64,000 nucleotides of DNA from Alteromonas gilva (GTDB lineage Bacteria; Pseudomonadota; Gammaproteobacteria; Enterobacterales; Alteromonadaceae): assembly GCF_028595265.1 (NCBI RefSeq), contig NZ_JAQQXP010000001.1:310001-374000 (forward strand), given 5' to 3'. The stretch's first letter is position 1, and every line of letters begins with the position of its first letter. Below the pieces are notes generated by a model. The model had not been told where the DNA came from and made no database searches. It worked only from the letters and a program-made list of their open reading frames with translations. The position numbers were made by a program, and so were the translations under genes. Below are positions 1 to 9,441 of this stretch, one piece after another.

Positions 1-712
1 CGATATAGGCAACATTGTCATGACGCACTAAGCCGGTCACCAGATTGGTTAACGGCTGCGACGTCGTCACATTCACCATAGTGCTGGGATCGCCGCTTTC
101 GATAGTGTAAATGGTTTCGACGTCGGCGTTTATGTCAGCCACATTCCAGTTATCATATTGCACCGAAAACTGGCTTTTTTCGGGACCATTTTGTAACAGT
201 TTCCAATGTGTGGCACCGACATTTTTAAAGTGTTCCACCCCATCATCAACCCAGCGGCCTAATGCGCCTAAGCCCACTGATTTGCCGACTTTGAGAGCAT
301 CACCGCCCCACTCACTGAGTTCGTGGTAGCTGTCGTAACCGTCCTGACCAACCTGCGGCAGGATGATATCGGTGGTACTTTTTACAAATACATCAATACC
401 GTTTCGCCAGTCGAGATACAAGCGATAACCAACTTGTTCATTTTCCCAGCCCGGACCTTCATAGCGCAGGTAATAGGAGTGATCGGTGAGTTGTTCCGGG
501 GAGGTAAATGACTCCACAGACTCAAACTCAAAGCCATCAGCGACATATTCTTTACCTTGCCATTCACCGCCTTGTCGAACCGACAATTCGGCATGGGTAC
601 TATTTTTTTTACTGCTTTGTAATGTGTTGTCCGTGGCCATTTCGGGGCTGTCTGTGCAAGCTGAAAGCATTGCTGACGCAACGATTAACGGCATTGTGAA
701 GTGACGTTTCAT
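1..712 (-). CDS. DUF4861-family lipoprotein, 3' end missing (partial)
   Basis: An open frame runs from ATG at 712 leftward off the window edge, giving the first 237 residues. The N-terminus is a lipoprotein signal with lipobox LSAC (Cys19), so the protein is probably exported and lipid-anchored. The body (motifs YYLRYEGPGWENEQVGYRLY, LYLDWRNGIDVF, GADLK-like GGDALKVGKSVGLG) resembles DUF4861 proteins, which recur in pectin and uronate loci. No enzymatic activity can be assigned from sequence alone. It diverges from the TRAP transporter operon across an ACCGGT operator, which places it in the same regulon. The family call rests on recognition of the sequence style and the context; the open frame itself is certain. 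Confidence 0.75.
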   Translation of the reverse strand, partial: MKRHFTMPLIVASAMLSACTDSPEMATDNTLQSSKKNSTHAELSVRQGGEWQGKEYVADGFEFESVESFTSPEQLTDHSYYLRYEGPGWENEQVGYRLYLDWRNGIDVFVKSTTDIILPQVGQDGYDSYHELSEWGGDALKVGKSVGLGALGRWVDDGVEHFKNVGATHWKLLQNGPEKSQFSVQYDNWNVADINADVETIYTIESGDPSTMVNVTTSQPLTNLVTGLVRHDNVAYI

Positions 713-772
713 GATATTCTCCGTGGCTGTAGTATGGTAAGTTTCGTCGAATTTGTTAATAATCATATTGAC

Positions 773-792
773 AATTGCCACCGGTGGCAATT
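773..792. promoter_or_regulatory. Perfect 20-bp palindromic operator (LacI-type)
   Basis: The sequence AATTGCCACCGGTGGCAATT is a perfect inverted repeat with a central CG, typical of LacI-family operators. It lies between the divergent DUF4861 gene and the TRAP operon. The core GCCACCGGTGGC recurs at 4921-4932, next to the LacI-family gene at 3846. Confidence 0.85.
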
Positions 793-945
793 ATTTTAAA
801 TATTGTTAACATGGTTTATGTGTAGAATTATTTCATTAACATTTTACGGAAGTAAGCCAGTACCGGTGCAATAATGGTTTAAAACGAAGCGTAAAATTAG
901 CGGGATTGATGTTCTGCCGGTATACGTCTTTAGGAGTTTCACTTG

Positions 946-1929
946 ATGTTACAAAAGGTAATAAAGCTAACCGCTGCGGCACTTGCCACGTTGATGTTGG
1001 CCAGCTGCGGTAGCGCGACAGACGAGACAAAAAAGGTTCTTCGCCTTGGTCATACGCTTGATACCCAGCACTCGGTGCACAAGGCGATGGTTTTCTTTGG
1101 TGAGCGTTTGCATACACTCTCTAATGGCAGCATGGATGTGCAAATATATCCAAGCAGTCAGCTTGGCACTGAACGTGAGATGATTGAATTGCTGCAAATC
1201 GGCTCTTTGTCGATGACCAAGGTGTCTGCCAGCCCGCTTGAGGGCTTTGTACCAGCAATGAAAATTTTCAGTATTCCTTATATTTTTCGCGATAATGAGC
1301 ATTTCTGGAAAGTACTGAACAGCGATGTGGGTAAAGGGCTGTTAACCGGTGTCGAGGAATTTCGTCTTAAAGGTTTAGCGTATTACGATGCGGGTAGCCG
1401 CAGTTTTTACACCAATAACAGACCGGTACGTTCGCCTGCCGATCTGGCTGGCATGAAGATCCGTGTGCTTAACAGCCCCACCGCCGTAAAAACGGTTCGC
1501 GAATTGGGTGCAGCCGCTACCCCGGTGTCCTGGGGAGAGCTGTATACCGCGCTTCAGCAGGGCGTTGTTGATGGCGCCGAAAATAATCCCCCTAGCTATT
1601 ACTTGTCACGCCATTATGAAATCGCGCGTTATTATTCACTCGATGAACATACCTCAGTGCCCGATGTCATGTTGATGTCACTGCGAGAATGGCAAAGCTT
1701 TACCCCACAGCAACAGGAATGGGTAGCCCAGGCCATGGCCGACTCGGTGATTTTTCAGCGTAAGGCCTGGCAAGCGTCCACAGAAGAGTCGCTGGCAAAA
1801 GTGATTGCTGATGGCGTTGAAGTCATTTATCCGGACAAAGGCCCGTTTGTTGAGGCCGTTAAGCCGTTCCACGATAGTTTACGTGGTACTGAAGTTGGTG
1901 ATCTCATTTCTCAAATTAAGGCCATGTAG
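946..1929 (+). CDS. TRAP transporter solute-binding protein (DctP family)
   Basis: This 327-residue periplasmic receptor would deliver an organic acid to the TRAP permease encoded next to it. The N-terminus carries a lipoprotein signal ending LMLASC (Cys21). The family core is clear: GMKIRVLNSP around residue 170, whose Arg normally clamps the substrate carboxylate, followed by PVSWGELYTALQQGVVDGAE. The ATG at 946 follows AGGAG (932-936) by nine bases; an in-frame TTG at 943 is the alternative start. Two bases separate the stop from the small-permease gene. Position next to uronate catabolic genes and behind the ACCGGT operator suggests galacturonate or an unsaturated uronate as substrate, which is inference. 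Confidence 0.93.
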   Translation: MLQKVIKLTAAALATLMLASCGSATDETKKVLRLGHTLDTQHSVHKAMVFFGERLHTLSNGSMDVQIYPSSQLGTEREMIELLQIGSLSMTKVSASPLEGFVPAMKIFSIPYIFRDNEHFWKVLNSDVGKGLLTGVEEFRLKGLAYYDAGSRSFYTNNRPVRSPADLAGMKIRVLNSPTAVKTVRELGAAATPVSWGELYTALQQGVVDGAENNPPSYYLSRHYEIARYYSLDEHTSVPDVMLMSLREWQSFTPQQQEWVAQAMADSVIFQRKAWQASTEESLAKVIADGVEVIYPDKGPFVEAVKPFHDSLRGTEVGDLISQIKAM

Positions 1930-1930
1930 T

Positions 1931-2419
1931 ATGCGCAAACTTATTAAGCTTATTGATAATGCAGTGGCGGGCGGGTTAATGCTTGCCATGACGCTTATTT
2001 TACTGACTGTCGTATGGCAGGTTGTGTCGCGGTTTATTTTGCAGGATCCGGCCTCTGTTACCGAGGAATTGTCACGTTTTCTGTTGGTATGGATTGGATT
2101 GCTGGGCGCTGCTTTTGCTTACCGTCAAAAAGTCCACTTAGGGTTTAATCTGATTGTGGAAAAACAGCCCAAAGCACGTCGCAAATGGATTTTAAGTTTG
2201 GTTGAAGTGCTGGTCATTGTATTTTGCGCCGCAACCTTAACCTTTGGTGGGAGTCAGCTGGTATCACTGACCCTGGAACTAGAGCAAATTTCGGCGTCAC
2301 TGGGGATTAAGATGGGCTATGTGTACACCGTGCTGCCCCTGTCGGGCATGCTGATTATCGGCTACGCCCTGATCAATATTTATAATCTGTGGCTGGCCGA
2401 AGACGGGAGCGAACTGTAA
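1931..2419 (+). CDS. TRAP transporter small permease (DctQ family)
   Basis: A 162-residue inner-membrane protein with four hydrophobic segments, which is the normal topology and size of the TRAP DctQ subunit. The motif SVTEELSRFLLVWIGLLGAA, around residues 42-61, is characteristic. The family works with the binding protein and the large subunit to couple solute uptake to an ion gradient. The start is the ATG immediately after the binding-protein stop; a longer frame reaching back to 1805 overlaps that gene and is not used. Its stop codon overlaps the next gene's start in TAATG. Confidence 0.93.
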   Translation: MRKLIKLIDNAVAGGLMLAMTLILLTVVWQVVSRFILQDPASVTEELSRFLLVWIGLLGAAFAYRQKVHLGFNLIVEKQPKARRKWILSLVEVLVIVFCAATLTFGGSQLVSLTLELEQISASLGIKMGYVYTVLPLSGMLIIGYALINIYNLWLAEDGSEL

Positions 2420-3714
2420 TGGATATTACTGCAATTACGCTGGTTGTAACCTTTTTTGTATTACTGATATTAAACGTTCCTATTTCTTTTAGCATAGGCA
2501 TCGCAACGCTGGTGGCCATGCTTATCAACATCGATTTTACACCTGCGGTGACAACCATTGCGCAGCGTATGGCCGGAGGGCTTGATAGTTTTGCTCTGCT
2601 GGCTATTCCGTTTTTTGTGTTATCGGGCATGATCATGGGGCGGGGCGGCATTGCCAAGCGTCTCATCAATTGTGCGCTGGCGTTAATTGGTTCTTTACCG
2701 GGCGGCCTGGCGCTGGTGAACGTAGTGTCCTGTATGCTGTTTGGTGCCATCTCGGGTTCGGCAGTTGCCACCACATCGGCCATAGGCAGTTTCATGTTGC
2801 CCGAAATGAAAAAGCAGGGCTATGACGAAAACTTCAGCGCGGCTGTGACGGCTGCGGCCTCCACCACCGGTATGCTGATCCCACCGAGCAATATTCTCAT
2901 CGTGTATGCCATTGCCAGTGGTGGTGTATCCATTGCGGCCCTGTTTATGGCCGGCTATGTGCCGGGCATTATGGTTGGTCTGGCGCTGATGATAGTGTGT
3001 TTTTTTCATGCCAAGCGTAATGCGTACGCCACCACAGCCAGATTACCACTGCGCGTTGTGGCAAAGCAGGTGGCAGCGGCTATTCCAAGCTTATTTTTAA
3101 TTTTTCTGGTCATTGGCGGCATTGTAGGCGGCATTTTTACGGCCACGGAAGCCGGTGCGATTGCAGTGGTCTATTCTCTGATACTGGCCGTGGGGTTCTA
3201 TCGTGAAGTTAAACCTGCGCAATTGCCCGAAATATTGCTTAAGTCGGCAGAAACCACGGCCATTGTAATGCTGTTGATTGCGGCCTCTACGGCAATGTCG
3301 TGGATGTTGTCTTTTGCCAATATTCCGCAAAATATCAGTGAGTTTCTGCTCGATATAAGTGATAACCCTATTGTCATTTTGTTACTGATCAACCTGCTGT
3401 TGATTGTTGTTGGCGCCTTCTTAGACATGACGCCTGCGGTGCTAATTTTTACGCCGATCTTTTTACCGGTGGCAGCGGAGCTGGGCATGTCGCCACTGCA
3501 GTTTGGTATCATGATTGTATTAAATTTATCGATTGGATTATGTTCGCCGCCAGTGGGTGCGGTGTTGTTTATTACCTGTGCTATTGCCAAAACACGACTG
3601 GAAAATATTATTAGGCCGTTACTGCCGCTGTATATTGCGATGTTTGGCGTATTAATGCTGGTAACATACGTTGCCTGGTTCAGCGAAGCGCTGCCGGCCT
3701 TATTTGGACTGTAA
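2419..3714 (+). CDS. TRAP transporter large permease (DctM family)
   Basis: A 431-residue polytopic inner-membrane protein, the transport channel of the TRAP system. It is hydrophobic throughout, with family signatures such as FFVLSGMIMGRGGIAKRL, GAISGSAVATTSAIGSFMLP and MLIPPSNILIVYAIASGG. The length is normal for DctM. The start overlaps the DctQ stop by one base, indicating translational coupling. The three-gene operon lies just upstream of the LacI-family regulator and the galacturonate catabolic genes, so uptake of galacturonate or an oligogalacturonide breakdown product is the likely role (inference). Confidence 0.95.
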   Translation: MDITAITLVVTFFVLLILNVPISFSIGIATLVAMLINIDFTPAVTTIAQRMAGGLDSFALLAIPFFVLSGMIMGRGGIAKRLINCALALIGSLPGGLALVNVVSCMLFGAISGSAVATTSAIGSFMLPEMKKQGYDENFSAAVTAAASTTGMLIPPSNILIVYAIASGGVSIAALFMAGYVPGIMVGLALMIVCFFHAKRNAYATTARLPLRVVAKQVAAAIPSLFLIFLVIGGIVGGIFTATEAGAIAVVYSLILAVGFYREVKPAQLPEILLKSAETTAIVMLLIAASTAMSWMLSFANIPQNISEFLLDISDNPIVILLLINLLLIVVGAFLDMTPAVLIFTPIFLPVAAELGMSPLQFGIMIVLNLSIGLCSPPVGAVLFITCAIAKTRLENIIRPLLPLYIAMFGVLMLVTYVAWFSEALPALFGL

Positions 3715-3722
3715 ACCGTAAG

Positions 3723-3742
3723 TAGCCCGGCATATCGGGCTA
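3723..3742 (+). terminator. Possible weak hairpin terminator after the TRAP operon
   Basis: TAGCCCG and CGGGCTA form a 7-bp stem with a 6-base loop nine bases after the permease stop. No T-run follows, so it may only attenuate or protect the 3' end. Confidence 0.35.
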
Positions 3743-3845
3743 AATATACTGTCAGCCTCGATGCGCTGTGCTCGTCAACTAGCGCATGCAGGGTGTTAGC
3801 GGTACACTGCGGGCTACGAATAAAAAAAATAAAAGAGTACTATGA

Positions 3846-4871
3846 ATGGACAAAAAGCCGACTATAAACGACGTGGCGCGAATCGCCGGGGTGTCAAAAC
3901 GCACGGTATCCCGGGTTATTAACGGCGCCTCAAACGTCGGTGCTGCTACCCGGGAAAAGATCCAGCGGGTGGTAGATGAGCTCGGCTTTTCTCCGGACAA
4001 ACAGGCTCGCGGACTGGCGGCCAGCCGGTCTTACCTGATAGGCCTGATTTACGACAACCCGGATGCGTTGTATATCGATCAGGTACAGCGTGGGGTGTTA
4101 AATATTTGCTCTACGAAAGGCTACGAACTGGTTGTACACCCTTGCAACTATCGTAGCGATGAATTTATCAGTAATTGCGTGAGTTTTGTGCGGCGCTCCA
4201 ACATTGATGGGGTTATTGTGATACCGCCGGTGTCTGAGTCCAACGAGCTTGCATCGGCATTGGCCAATCATGGTATTAACTATGTGCGTTTGACTTCGGT
4301 GGATATTGATAACAAGCCAAACATAGTGGTATCTGACGATCGGGCTGCATTGAGTGATATGGCCCGGTATCTGGTGTCATTAGGGCATAAAGATATTGCT
4401 ATTATCAGTGGGCCGAATCATTACTATTCAACCGTTGAGCGTTTGGAAGGGATTACCAATACCCTTGAAGAACTGGGCTTAAAAATTTCGCCGGGGCGGA
4501 TTGTCGAAGGTAAAAACACCTACGAAAGCGGCATCGAATGTGCCAGAGCGTTACTTATTCAATCGCCCCGCCCGCAGGTAATAGTGGCTAACAACGATGA
4601 GATGGCCGCCGGTGTACTTAAAGTTGCTCATGAATTGGGTATTGACGTACCGGGTGAACTATCGGTAGCGGGCTTTGATGACAACTTACTGGCGTCGCGG
4701 GTGATTCCGTCGCTTACCACGGTACAACGGCCGGTGGTGGCAATGGCTGGTATTGCCGCTAAGAAAATAATCGCGCTGATCGAAAATAAACCGGAAGAAG
4801 GGGCGGGTGAATACACTATCAAGCCGCACCTGATCATTCGTGAATCGACCCGCAAAGCGGCAAAGAGATAA
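3846..4871 (+). CDS. LacI-family transcriptional regulator of the pectin/uronate locus
   Basis: A 341-residue LacI/GalR-type repressor. The N-terminal helix-turn-helix (TINDVARIAGVSKRTVSRVI, residues 6-25) is canonical and is followed by the hinge and the periplasmic-binding-protein-like effector domain (for example GVIVIPPVSES and VAGFDDNLLASRVIPSLTTV). The ATG at 3846 is in frame; a nearby ATG at 3842 is out of frame. The gene sits between the TRAP operon and uxaA. Four ACCGGT-centred palindromes flank pectin genes in this window, the form of site this family binds, so this protein is the best candidate to bind them. The effector is probably a pathway intermediate such as KDG or galacturonate, which is not visible in the sequence. 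Confidence 0.93.
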   Translation: MDKKPTINDVARIAGVSKRTVSRVINGASNVGAATREKIQRVVDELGFSPDKQARGLAASRSYLIGLIYDNPDALYIDQVQRGVLNICSTKGYELVVHPCNYRSDEFISNCVSFVRRSNIDGVIVIPPVSESNELASALANHGINYVRLTSVDIDNKPNIVVSDDRAALSDMARYLVSLGHKDIAIISGPNHYYSTVERLEGITNTLEELGLKISPGRIVEGKNTYESGIECARALLIQSPRPQVIVANNDEMAAGVLKVAHELGIDVPGELSVAGFDDNLLASRVIPSLTTVQRPVVAMAGIAAKKIIALIENKPEEGAGEYTIKPHLIIRESTRKAAKR

Positions 4872-4915
4872 GTTAATTAACGGGCAATTTATGTTTTATG
4901 CCCTTTAACTATAAT

Positions 4916-4937
4916 TTTTTGCCACCGGTGGCAAAAA
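4916..4937. promoter_or_regulatory. Perfect 22-bp palindromic operator upstream of uxaA
   Basis: Five T, GCCACCGGTGGC, five A: a perfect inverted repeat sharing its 12-base core with the site at 773-792. It lies between the regulator gene and uxaA, 51 bases before the uxaA start, a position suited to repress the catabolic operon. Confidence 0.85.
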
Positions 4938-4988
4938 TGTTAAAAGCATGGTAAATTATAATCAAGATAGTAGGCTAATAAGGTTATT

Positions 4989-6476
4989 ATGACTGAGCAA
5001 ACAAGGCTGATACAGGTTCACCCCGACGACAACGTGGCAGTTTCTACCATGGATTTGGCTGCGGATGAAACCGTTGGCGAGTTTTCGCTAACCCTGGCAC
5101 AGGACATCCCTGCTGGCCATAAGGTAGCGCTGCGTAGTATTGCCGCCGGAGAACAGGTGGTGAAGTATGGCTTTGTCATTGGTATCGCCCAGGCAGATAT
5201 AAAGCAGGGCGAACATGTTCACAGTCATAATTTAAAAACCGGATTAAGCGGCCAGGAAAAATATGAATATAACCCTGTCAGTGCGGAACAACCGGTAACG
5301 CGCGATTCACGAGCCAGTTTTATGGGCTATCGCCGCGCTAACGGTAAAGTAGGTATTCGCAACGAAGTATGGATCATCAATACGGTTGGCTGTGTCAATC
5401 GCACTGCCGAGCGTATTGCCGCAGAGTGCGAGCGGCGTTATTTTGGTGAGTGTGATGGCTTTCGTTCATTTACTCACCCCTTTGGCTGCTCACAACTCGG
5501 CGATGATCTTAATGATACCCAGAACATTCTGGCCTCCCTGGCGTCGCATCCCAACGCTGGTGCGGTGTTAATTGTTGGGCTTGGTTGTGAGAATAACCAA
5601 CTGGCAAATTTGCTCGAGAAAGTAGATCGCCCGGCAAACCAAATTCGCTATTTTAATTCGCAGCAGGTTGGCGACGAGGTAGAAGAGGGCATAAAGCTTA
5701 TTTACGAGATGCTCGATGACGTGGGTAAGTGCCAACGTGAACCCATCGATAGCAGCGAATTAGTGCTTGGTATGAAGTGTGGCGGCAGTGATGCGTTTTC
5801 GGGTATTACTGCGAATCCGCTGGTTGGCCGTATGTCAGATTTGATGGTGCGCCAAAACGGCAGCGTATTGCTCACTGAGACACCTGAAATGTTCGGCGCC
5901 GAGCAGTTGCTAATGAACCGTGCAACCAGTCAGGAAGTGTTCGGCAATATCGTTGATCTGGTTAACGACTTCAAACAGTATTTTATTGATAACAACCAGC
6001 CGGTTTATGAGAACCCTTCACCGGGCAATAAAGCGGGTGGTTTAACGACATTGGAAGAAAAGTCCCTGGGGGCCGTACAAAAAGGCGGTCAGGCACCGGT
6101 TAATGGTGTGCTCAAATACGGCGAGCCGTTGGTCAACAAGGGTCTTAACCTGCTTCAGGCACCCGGCAACGATGCAGTAAGTTCTACTGCACTGGCTGCC
6201 AGTGGTGCCCACATAGTGTTATTCACCACCGGGCGTGGTACACCGCTCGGGTTTCCTGTACCCACAGTAAAAATCTCATCAAACAGTACAATCGCTCAGA
6301 AGAAGCCACACTGGATTGATTTTAACGCAGGCCAGGTGCTGCAAGGCGTCAGTATTGACGACTGCGCAGCGCAGTTGTACCAACTTTGTCTGAACATTGC
6401 GTCAGGCGAGAAAACCTGCAACGAAAAGAACGGTAGTCACGAAATAGCAATATGGAAGCGTGGCGTCACCCTGTAA
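4989..6476 (+). CDS. uxaA: Altronate dehydratase (EC 4.2.1.7)
   Basis: UxaA dehydrates D-altronate to 2-keto-3-deoxygluconate (KDG) in the cytoplasm. The 495 residues match the full-length enterobacterial enzyme: an N-terminal SAF domain (residues about 1-95, AGHKVALRSIAAGEQVVKYG) and the catalytic domain with RRANGKVGIRNEVWI, GCSQLGDD, NAGAVLIVGLGCENNQ, GMKCGGSDAFSGITANPLVG, ETPEMFGAEQLLMNRA, YENPSPGNKAGGLTTLEEKS and LFTTGRGTPLGFPVPTVKI. It is the first gene of uxaA-uxaC-reductase-kdgK, downstream of a palindromic operator. Altronate is formed from tagaturonate, so galacturonate is the expected pathway input. Confidence 0.97.
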   Translation: MTEQTRLIQVHPDDNVAVSTMDLAADETVGEFSLTLAQDIPAGHKVALRSIAAGEQVVKYGFVIGIAQADIKQGEHVHSHNLKTGLSGQEKYEYNPVSAEQPVTRDSRASFMGYRRANGKVGIRNEVWIINTVGCVNRTAERIAAECERRYFGECDGFRSFTHPFGCSQLGDDLNDTQNILASLASHPNAGAVLIVGLGCENNQLANLLEKVDRPANQIRYFNSQQVGDEVEEGIKLIYEMLDDVGKCQREPIDSSELVLGMKCGGSDAFSGITANPLVGRMSDLMVRQNGSVLLTETPEMFGAEQLLMNRATSQEVFGNIVDLVNDFKQYFIDNNQPVYENPSPGNKAGGLTTLEEKSLGAVQKGGQAPVNGVLKYGEPLVNKGLNLLQAPGNDAVSSTALAASGAHIVLFTTGRGTPLGFPVPTVKISSNSTIAQKKPHWIDFNAGQVLQGVSIDDCAAQLYQLCLNIASGEKTCNEKNGSHEIAIWKRGVTL

Positions 6477-6490
6477 AATAAGAGCATGAT

Positions 6491-7906
6491 ATGAAACCTA
6501 TATTATTACATGAAGACAGACTTTTTCCGGCCGACGAGGCGACGCGCTCAGTTGCTCGCTCACTGTATCAGTCGGTTAAAGATTTGCCCATTATCAGCCC
6601 GCATGGTCATACCGATCCCCGTTGGTTCGCCTATGATGAAAATTTTGGCAATGCAACTGAGCTATTTATTTTACCTGATCACTACGTATTCAGAATGCTC
6701 TACAGCCAGGGGATCTCACTGGAACAATTAGGCATACGCAGACGTGACGGTGGGCCCACCGAAAGTGACCCGCGCAAGATTTGGCAGCTGCTGGCCGACC
6801 ATTACTATTTATTTGCCGGTACGCCGTCGAGAATGTGGCTGGATACCGTATTTAAAAATGTGTTTGGTTTAACCGACATGCTGTGTAGCGAAAATGCCAT
6901 GGAGTATTATGAGTTCATTACCAGTGAGCTTGCCAAGGATGCGTATAAACCCCGTGCCCTCATGGATCGCTTCAATATTGAACTGATTGCCACCACCGAG
7001 GGTGCGCTGGACAATTTAGATCATCACCGTGCATTAAAAGGCACTGGATGGGATAAGCGTGTAATTACCTCTTTTCGTCCTGATGACGTGGTGGATGCCT
7101 CATTAGAAAACTTTACTCAGAACATAGAGTTGCTGGGTGAACTGACCGGTGAAGATACCACTACCTGGAACGGTTACCTGGATGCTATTCGCAAGCGTCG
7201 CGCGGTGTTCCGTGAGCACGGTGCAACGGCGACGGATCATGGTCACCCCACAGCACGTACTGCTAATTTGTCGGCCTCAGAGTGTCAGGCTTTGCTCAAC
7301 AAGTGCCTGAGCGGCAATAGCAGTGACGCCGATCAGGAGTTATTCCGGGCGCAAATGCTCACCGAATTAGCCGGTATGAGCATTGAAGATGGTATGGTCA
7401 TGCAGATCCATCCGGGCGCATTCCGTAACCATAATCTGGATGTATTTACCCGCTTTGGCCGCGATAAAGGCGCTGATATTCCGCTGCAAACTGAGTATGT
7501 GCAGGCCCTTAAACCGCTGCTCGATAAGTACGGTAGCGATCCGCGTCTGAGTATCATTTTATTCACCCTCGACGAAACCGTCTATTCCCGCGAGCTGGCT
7601 CCCTTAGCGGGTCATTATCCCTGCCTGAAACTGGGTCCGGCGTGGTGGTTCCATGACAGTCCTGAGGGGATGTTGCGCTATCGCCATCAGGTCACCGAGA
7701 CCGCAGGCTTATTTAATACCGTTGGTTTTAACGACGACACCCGGGCGTTTTTGTCGATACCGGCACGTCATGATGTAGCGCGCAGAATCGACAGCCGCTT
7801 CCTTGCCAGCATGGTGCTGGAGCATCGGATCAGCGAAGAAGAAGCCGCTGATCTGATTAAAAAGTTATCTTATGATTTGGCGAAAAACGCCTACAAATTA
7901 GGGTGA
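6491..7906 (+). CDS. uxaC: Uronate (glucuronate/galacturonate) isomerase (EC 5.3.1.12)
   Basis: UxaC isomerises D-galacturonate to D-tagaturonate, and D-glucuronate to D-fructuronate, in the cytoplasm. The 471-residue length is that of the family. Hallmarks include the N-terminal HEDRLFPADEATR and the metal-site motif ISPHGHTDPRWFA (about residues 35-47), then TTEGALDNLDHH, MQIHPGAFRNHN and GPAWWFHDSPEGM. It begins 14 bases after uxaA, and its TGA overlaps a possible GTG start of the next gene. It supplies the ketouronate reduced by the next enzyme. Confidence 0.97.
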   Translation: MKPILLHEDRLFPADEATRSVARSLYQSVKDLPIISPHGHTDPRWFAYDENFGNATELFILPDHYVFRMLYSQGISLEQLGIRRRDGGPTESDPRKIWQLLADHYYLFAGTPSRMWLDTVFKNVFGLTDMLCSENAMEYYEFITSELAKDAYKPRALMDRFNIELIATTEGALDNLDHHRALKGTGWDKRVITSFRPDDVVDASLENFTQNIELLGELTGEDTTTWNGYLDAIRKRRAVFREHGATATDHGHPTARTANLSASECQALLNKCLSGNSSDADQELFRAQMLTELAGMSIEDGMVMQIHPGAFRNHNLDVFTRFGRDKGADIPLQTEYVQALKPLLDKYGSDPRLSIILFTLDETVYSRELAPLAGHYPCLKLGPAWWFHDSPEGMLRYRHQVTETAGLFNTVGFNDDTRAFLSIPARHDVARRIDSRFLASMVLEHRISEEEAADLIKKLSYDLAKNAYKLG

Positions 7907-7914
7907 AACGAGTT

Positions 7915-9381
7915 ATGTCTGCGAGTTTAACCAAGCAAACCCTGACGCAATTACCGGCGTCGGTAAAGGTCCCTGAATATCCACGAGAAGAACGCAGTCG
8001 CGGCATTGTACATATTGGCCCCGGGGCGTTTCATCGCGCCCATCAGGCAGTGTACACCGATATGGCGATGGCCTACGGCGGCAACTGGCGTATCACCGGG
8101 GTATCAATGCGCAGTGCCACGCTTAAGCAGAAGTTGAGCGAGCAGGACAATCTTTACTCGCTGGTGGTGCTCGACAACGACCCCTATGTGCAAGTGGTTG
8201 GTGCCTTTGACTCGGTATTGGTTCTGAGCGAAGACCGCGATGCGATTATGCGCGCGCTGACTGACGCAAACACGCATATTATCTCGCTCACCATTACTGA
8301 AAAAGGCTACTGCCTCACCAGTAATGGCGATCTTGATACCTCCCATTCGGATATCATGCACGATTTAGCGAATCCGGATACGCCGGTGTCAGCCATTGGT
8401 TTAATTGTCAGTGCGTTAAAGTATCGATTTGAGCAACAACAAACTGACATTACGGTGATCAGTTGCGATAACCTGGCGGATAACGGTAAAAAGCTGCACA
8501 AAGCCGTTATGCAATTTGCAGCCAAAGTACAACCTGCTCTGGCTGAGTGGATTGGTGCCAACATCTGTTTTCCGTGCACTATGGTCGACAGTATTACGCC
8601 CGCAACAGACGAAGCATTGATCGAACTGGCAGAGCAGAAACTCGGTGTTAAAGACAACTGGCCTATTCAGCGCGAAGCCTTTACCCAGTGGGTGGTAGAA
8701 GACACCTTTAGTGGCCCCCGTCCGCAGTGGGAAAAGGTTGGCGTAACCTTTACCGACGACGTCGCCACGTTCGAAAATGCGAAATTACGTATTTTAAACG
8801 GTACCCATTCAACACTGGCCTATGTGGGGACACTGTTGGGCAAGCAAACCGTCTTTGAAGCCATCAGCGATGAGGCACTGGAACACTTTATTGGTGAACT
8901 GTTGCACACTGAAATTTTGCCATCGATTAACGCCGATGGGGTGATGGATTTATCGGCTTATGCAGATGCCATTCTCAATCGTTATAAAAATCGTCATATC
9001 CGTCATTTGCTATCGCAAATTGCCTGGGATGGCTCGCAAAAACTCCCCTTCCGTATTTTAAATACGATTCGGGATAACCTTGCAAAAAGCAACGATGCAA
9101 CGCTGTTATGTGTGCCCATTGCTGCCTGGATTTTGTTTATTGCCAAGCGCCATAACGATCAGGAAGAACTGGTCGATCCGCTGGCAGAAACACTCCTGGG
9201 ACTGGCTAAGCAATATCACGGTGATACCCAGGGGTTAACCGCTGCGGTACTCAATTTGCCACAGGTGTTTGCCGAACTATCGGCCAACAAGTGGTTTAAA
9301 GACACCGTACAATCACACGTGACGCGGTTAGTTGAACTAAACGCTGACAACGCTGCAGACGTGCTGAAAACATTAAAATAA
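7915..9381 (+). CDS. uxuB: UxuB-type ketouronate reductase (mannitol dehydrogenase family)
   Basis: A cytoplasmic NAD(H)-dependent polyol dehydrogenase of about 488 residues. The N-terminal motif GIVHIGPGAFHRAHQAVYTD is characteristic of the fructuronate reductase/mannitol dehydrogenase group (UxuB), not of the altronate oxidoreductase UxaB, whose N-terminus reads differently. The central FENAKLRILNGTHSTLAYVG contains the conserved catalytic Lys and the NGxH motif. The ATG at 7915 is used; a GTG at 7903, overlapping the uxaC stop as GTGA, is an equally possible coupled start. It lies between uxaC and kdgK with UxaA, so context demands tagaturonate-to-altronate reduction while sequence suggests fructuronate-to-mannonate. 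The symbol names the subfamily and not a proven substrate. Confidence 0.85.
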   Translation: MSASLTKQTLTQLPASVKVPEYPREERSRGIVHIGPGAFHRAHQAVYTDMAMAYGGNWRITGVSMRSATLKQKLSEQDNLYSLVVLDNDPYVQVVGAFDSVLVLSEDRDAIMRALTDANTHIISLTITEKGYCLTSNGDLDTSHSDIMHDLANPDTPVSAIGLIVSALKYRFEQQQTDITVISCDNLADNGKKLHKAVMQFAAKVQPALAEWIGANICFPCTMVDSITPATDEALIELAEQKLGVKDNWPIQREAFTQWVVEDTFSGPRPQWEKVGVTFTDDVATFENAKLRILNGTHSTLAYVGTLLGKQTVFEAISDEALEHFIGELLHTEILPSINADGVMDLSAYADAILNRYKNRHIRHLLSQIAWDGSQKLPFRILNTIRDNLAKSNDATLLCVPIAAWILFIAKRHNDQEELVDPLAETLLGLAKQYHGDTQGLTAAVLNLPQVFAELSANKWFKDTVQSHVTRLVELNADNAADVLKTLK

Positions 9382-9441
9382 TCCCATTGTTTGGTGGCCG
9401 GGTAATGCGCTGTATTGCGGCGGCTTTTTGTGAGTAAAAGA

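Noticed and set aside
382..681. 99-codon minus-strand frame inside the DUF4861 region
   Set aside because: It is a shadow of the real minus-strand frame that starts at 712 and runs off the window edge.
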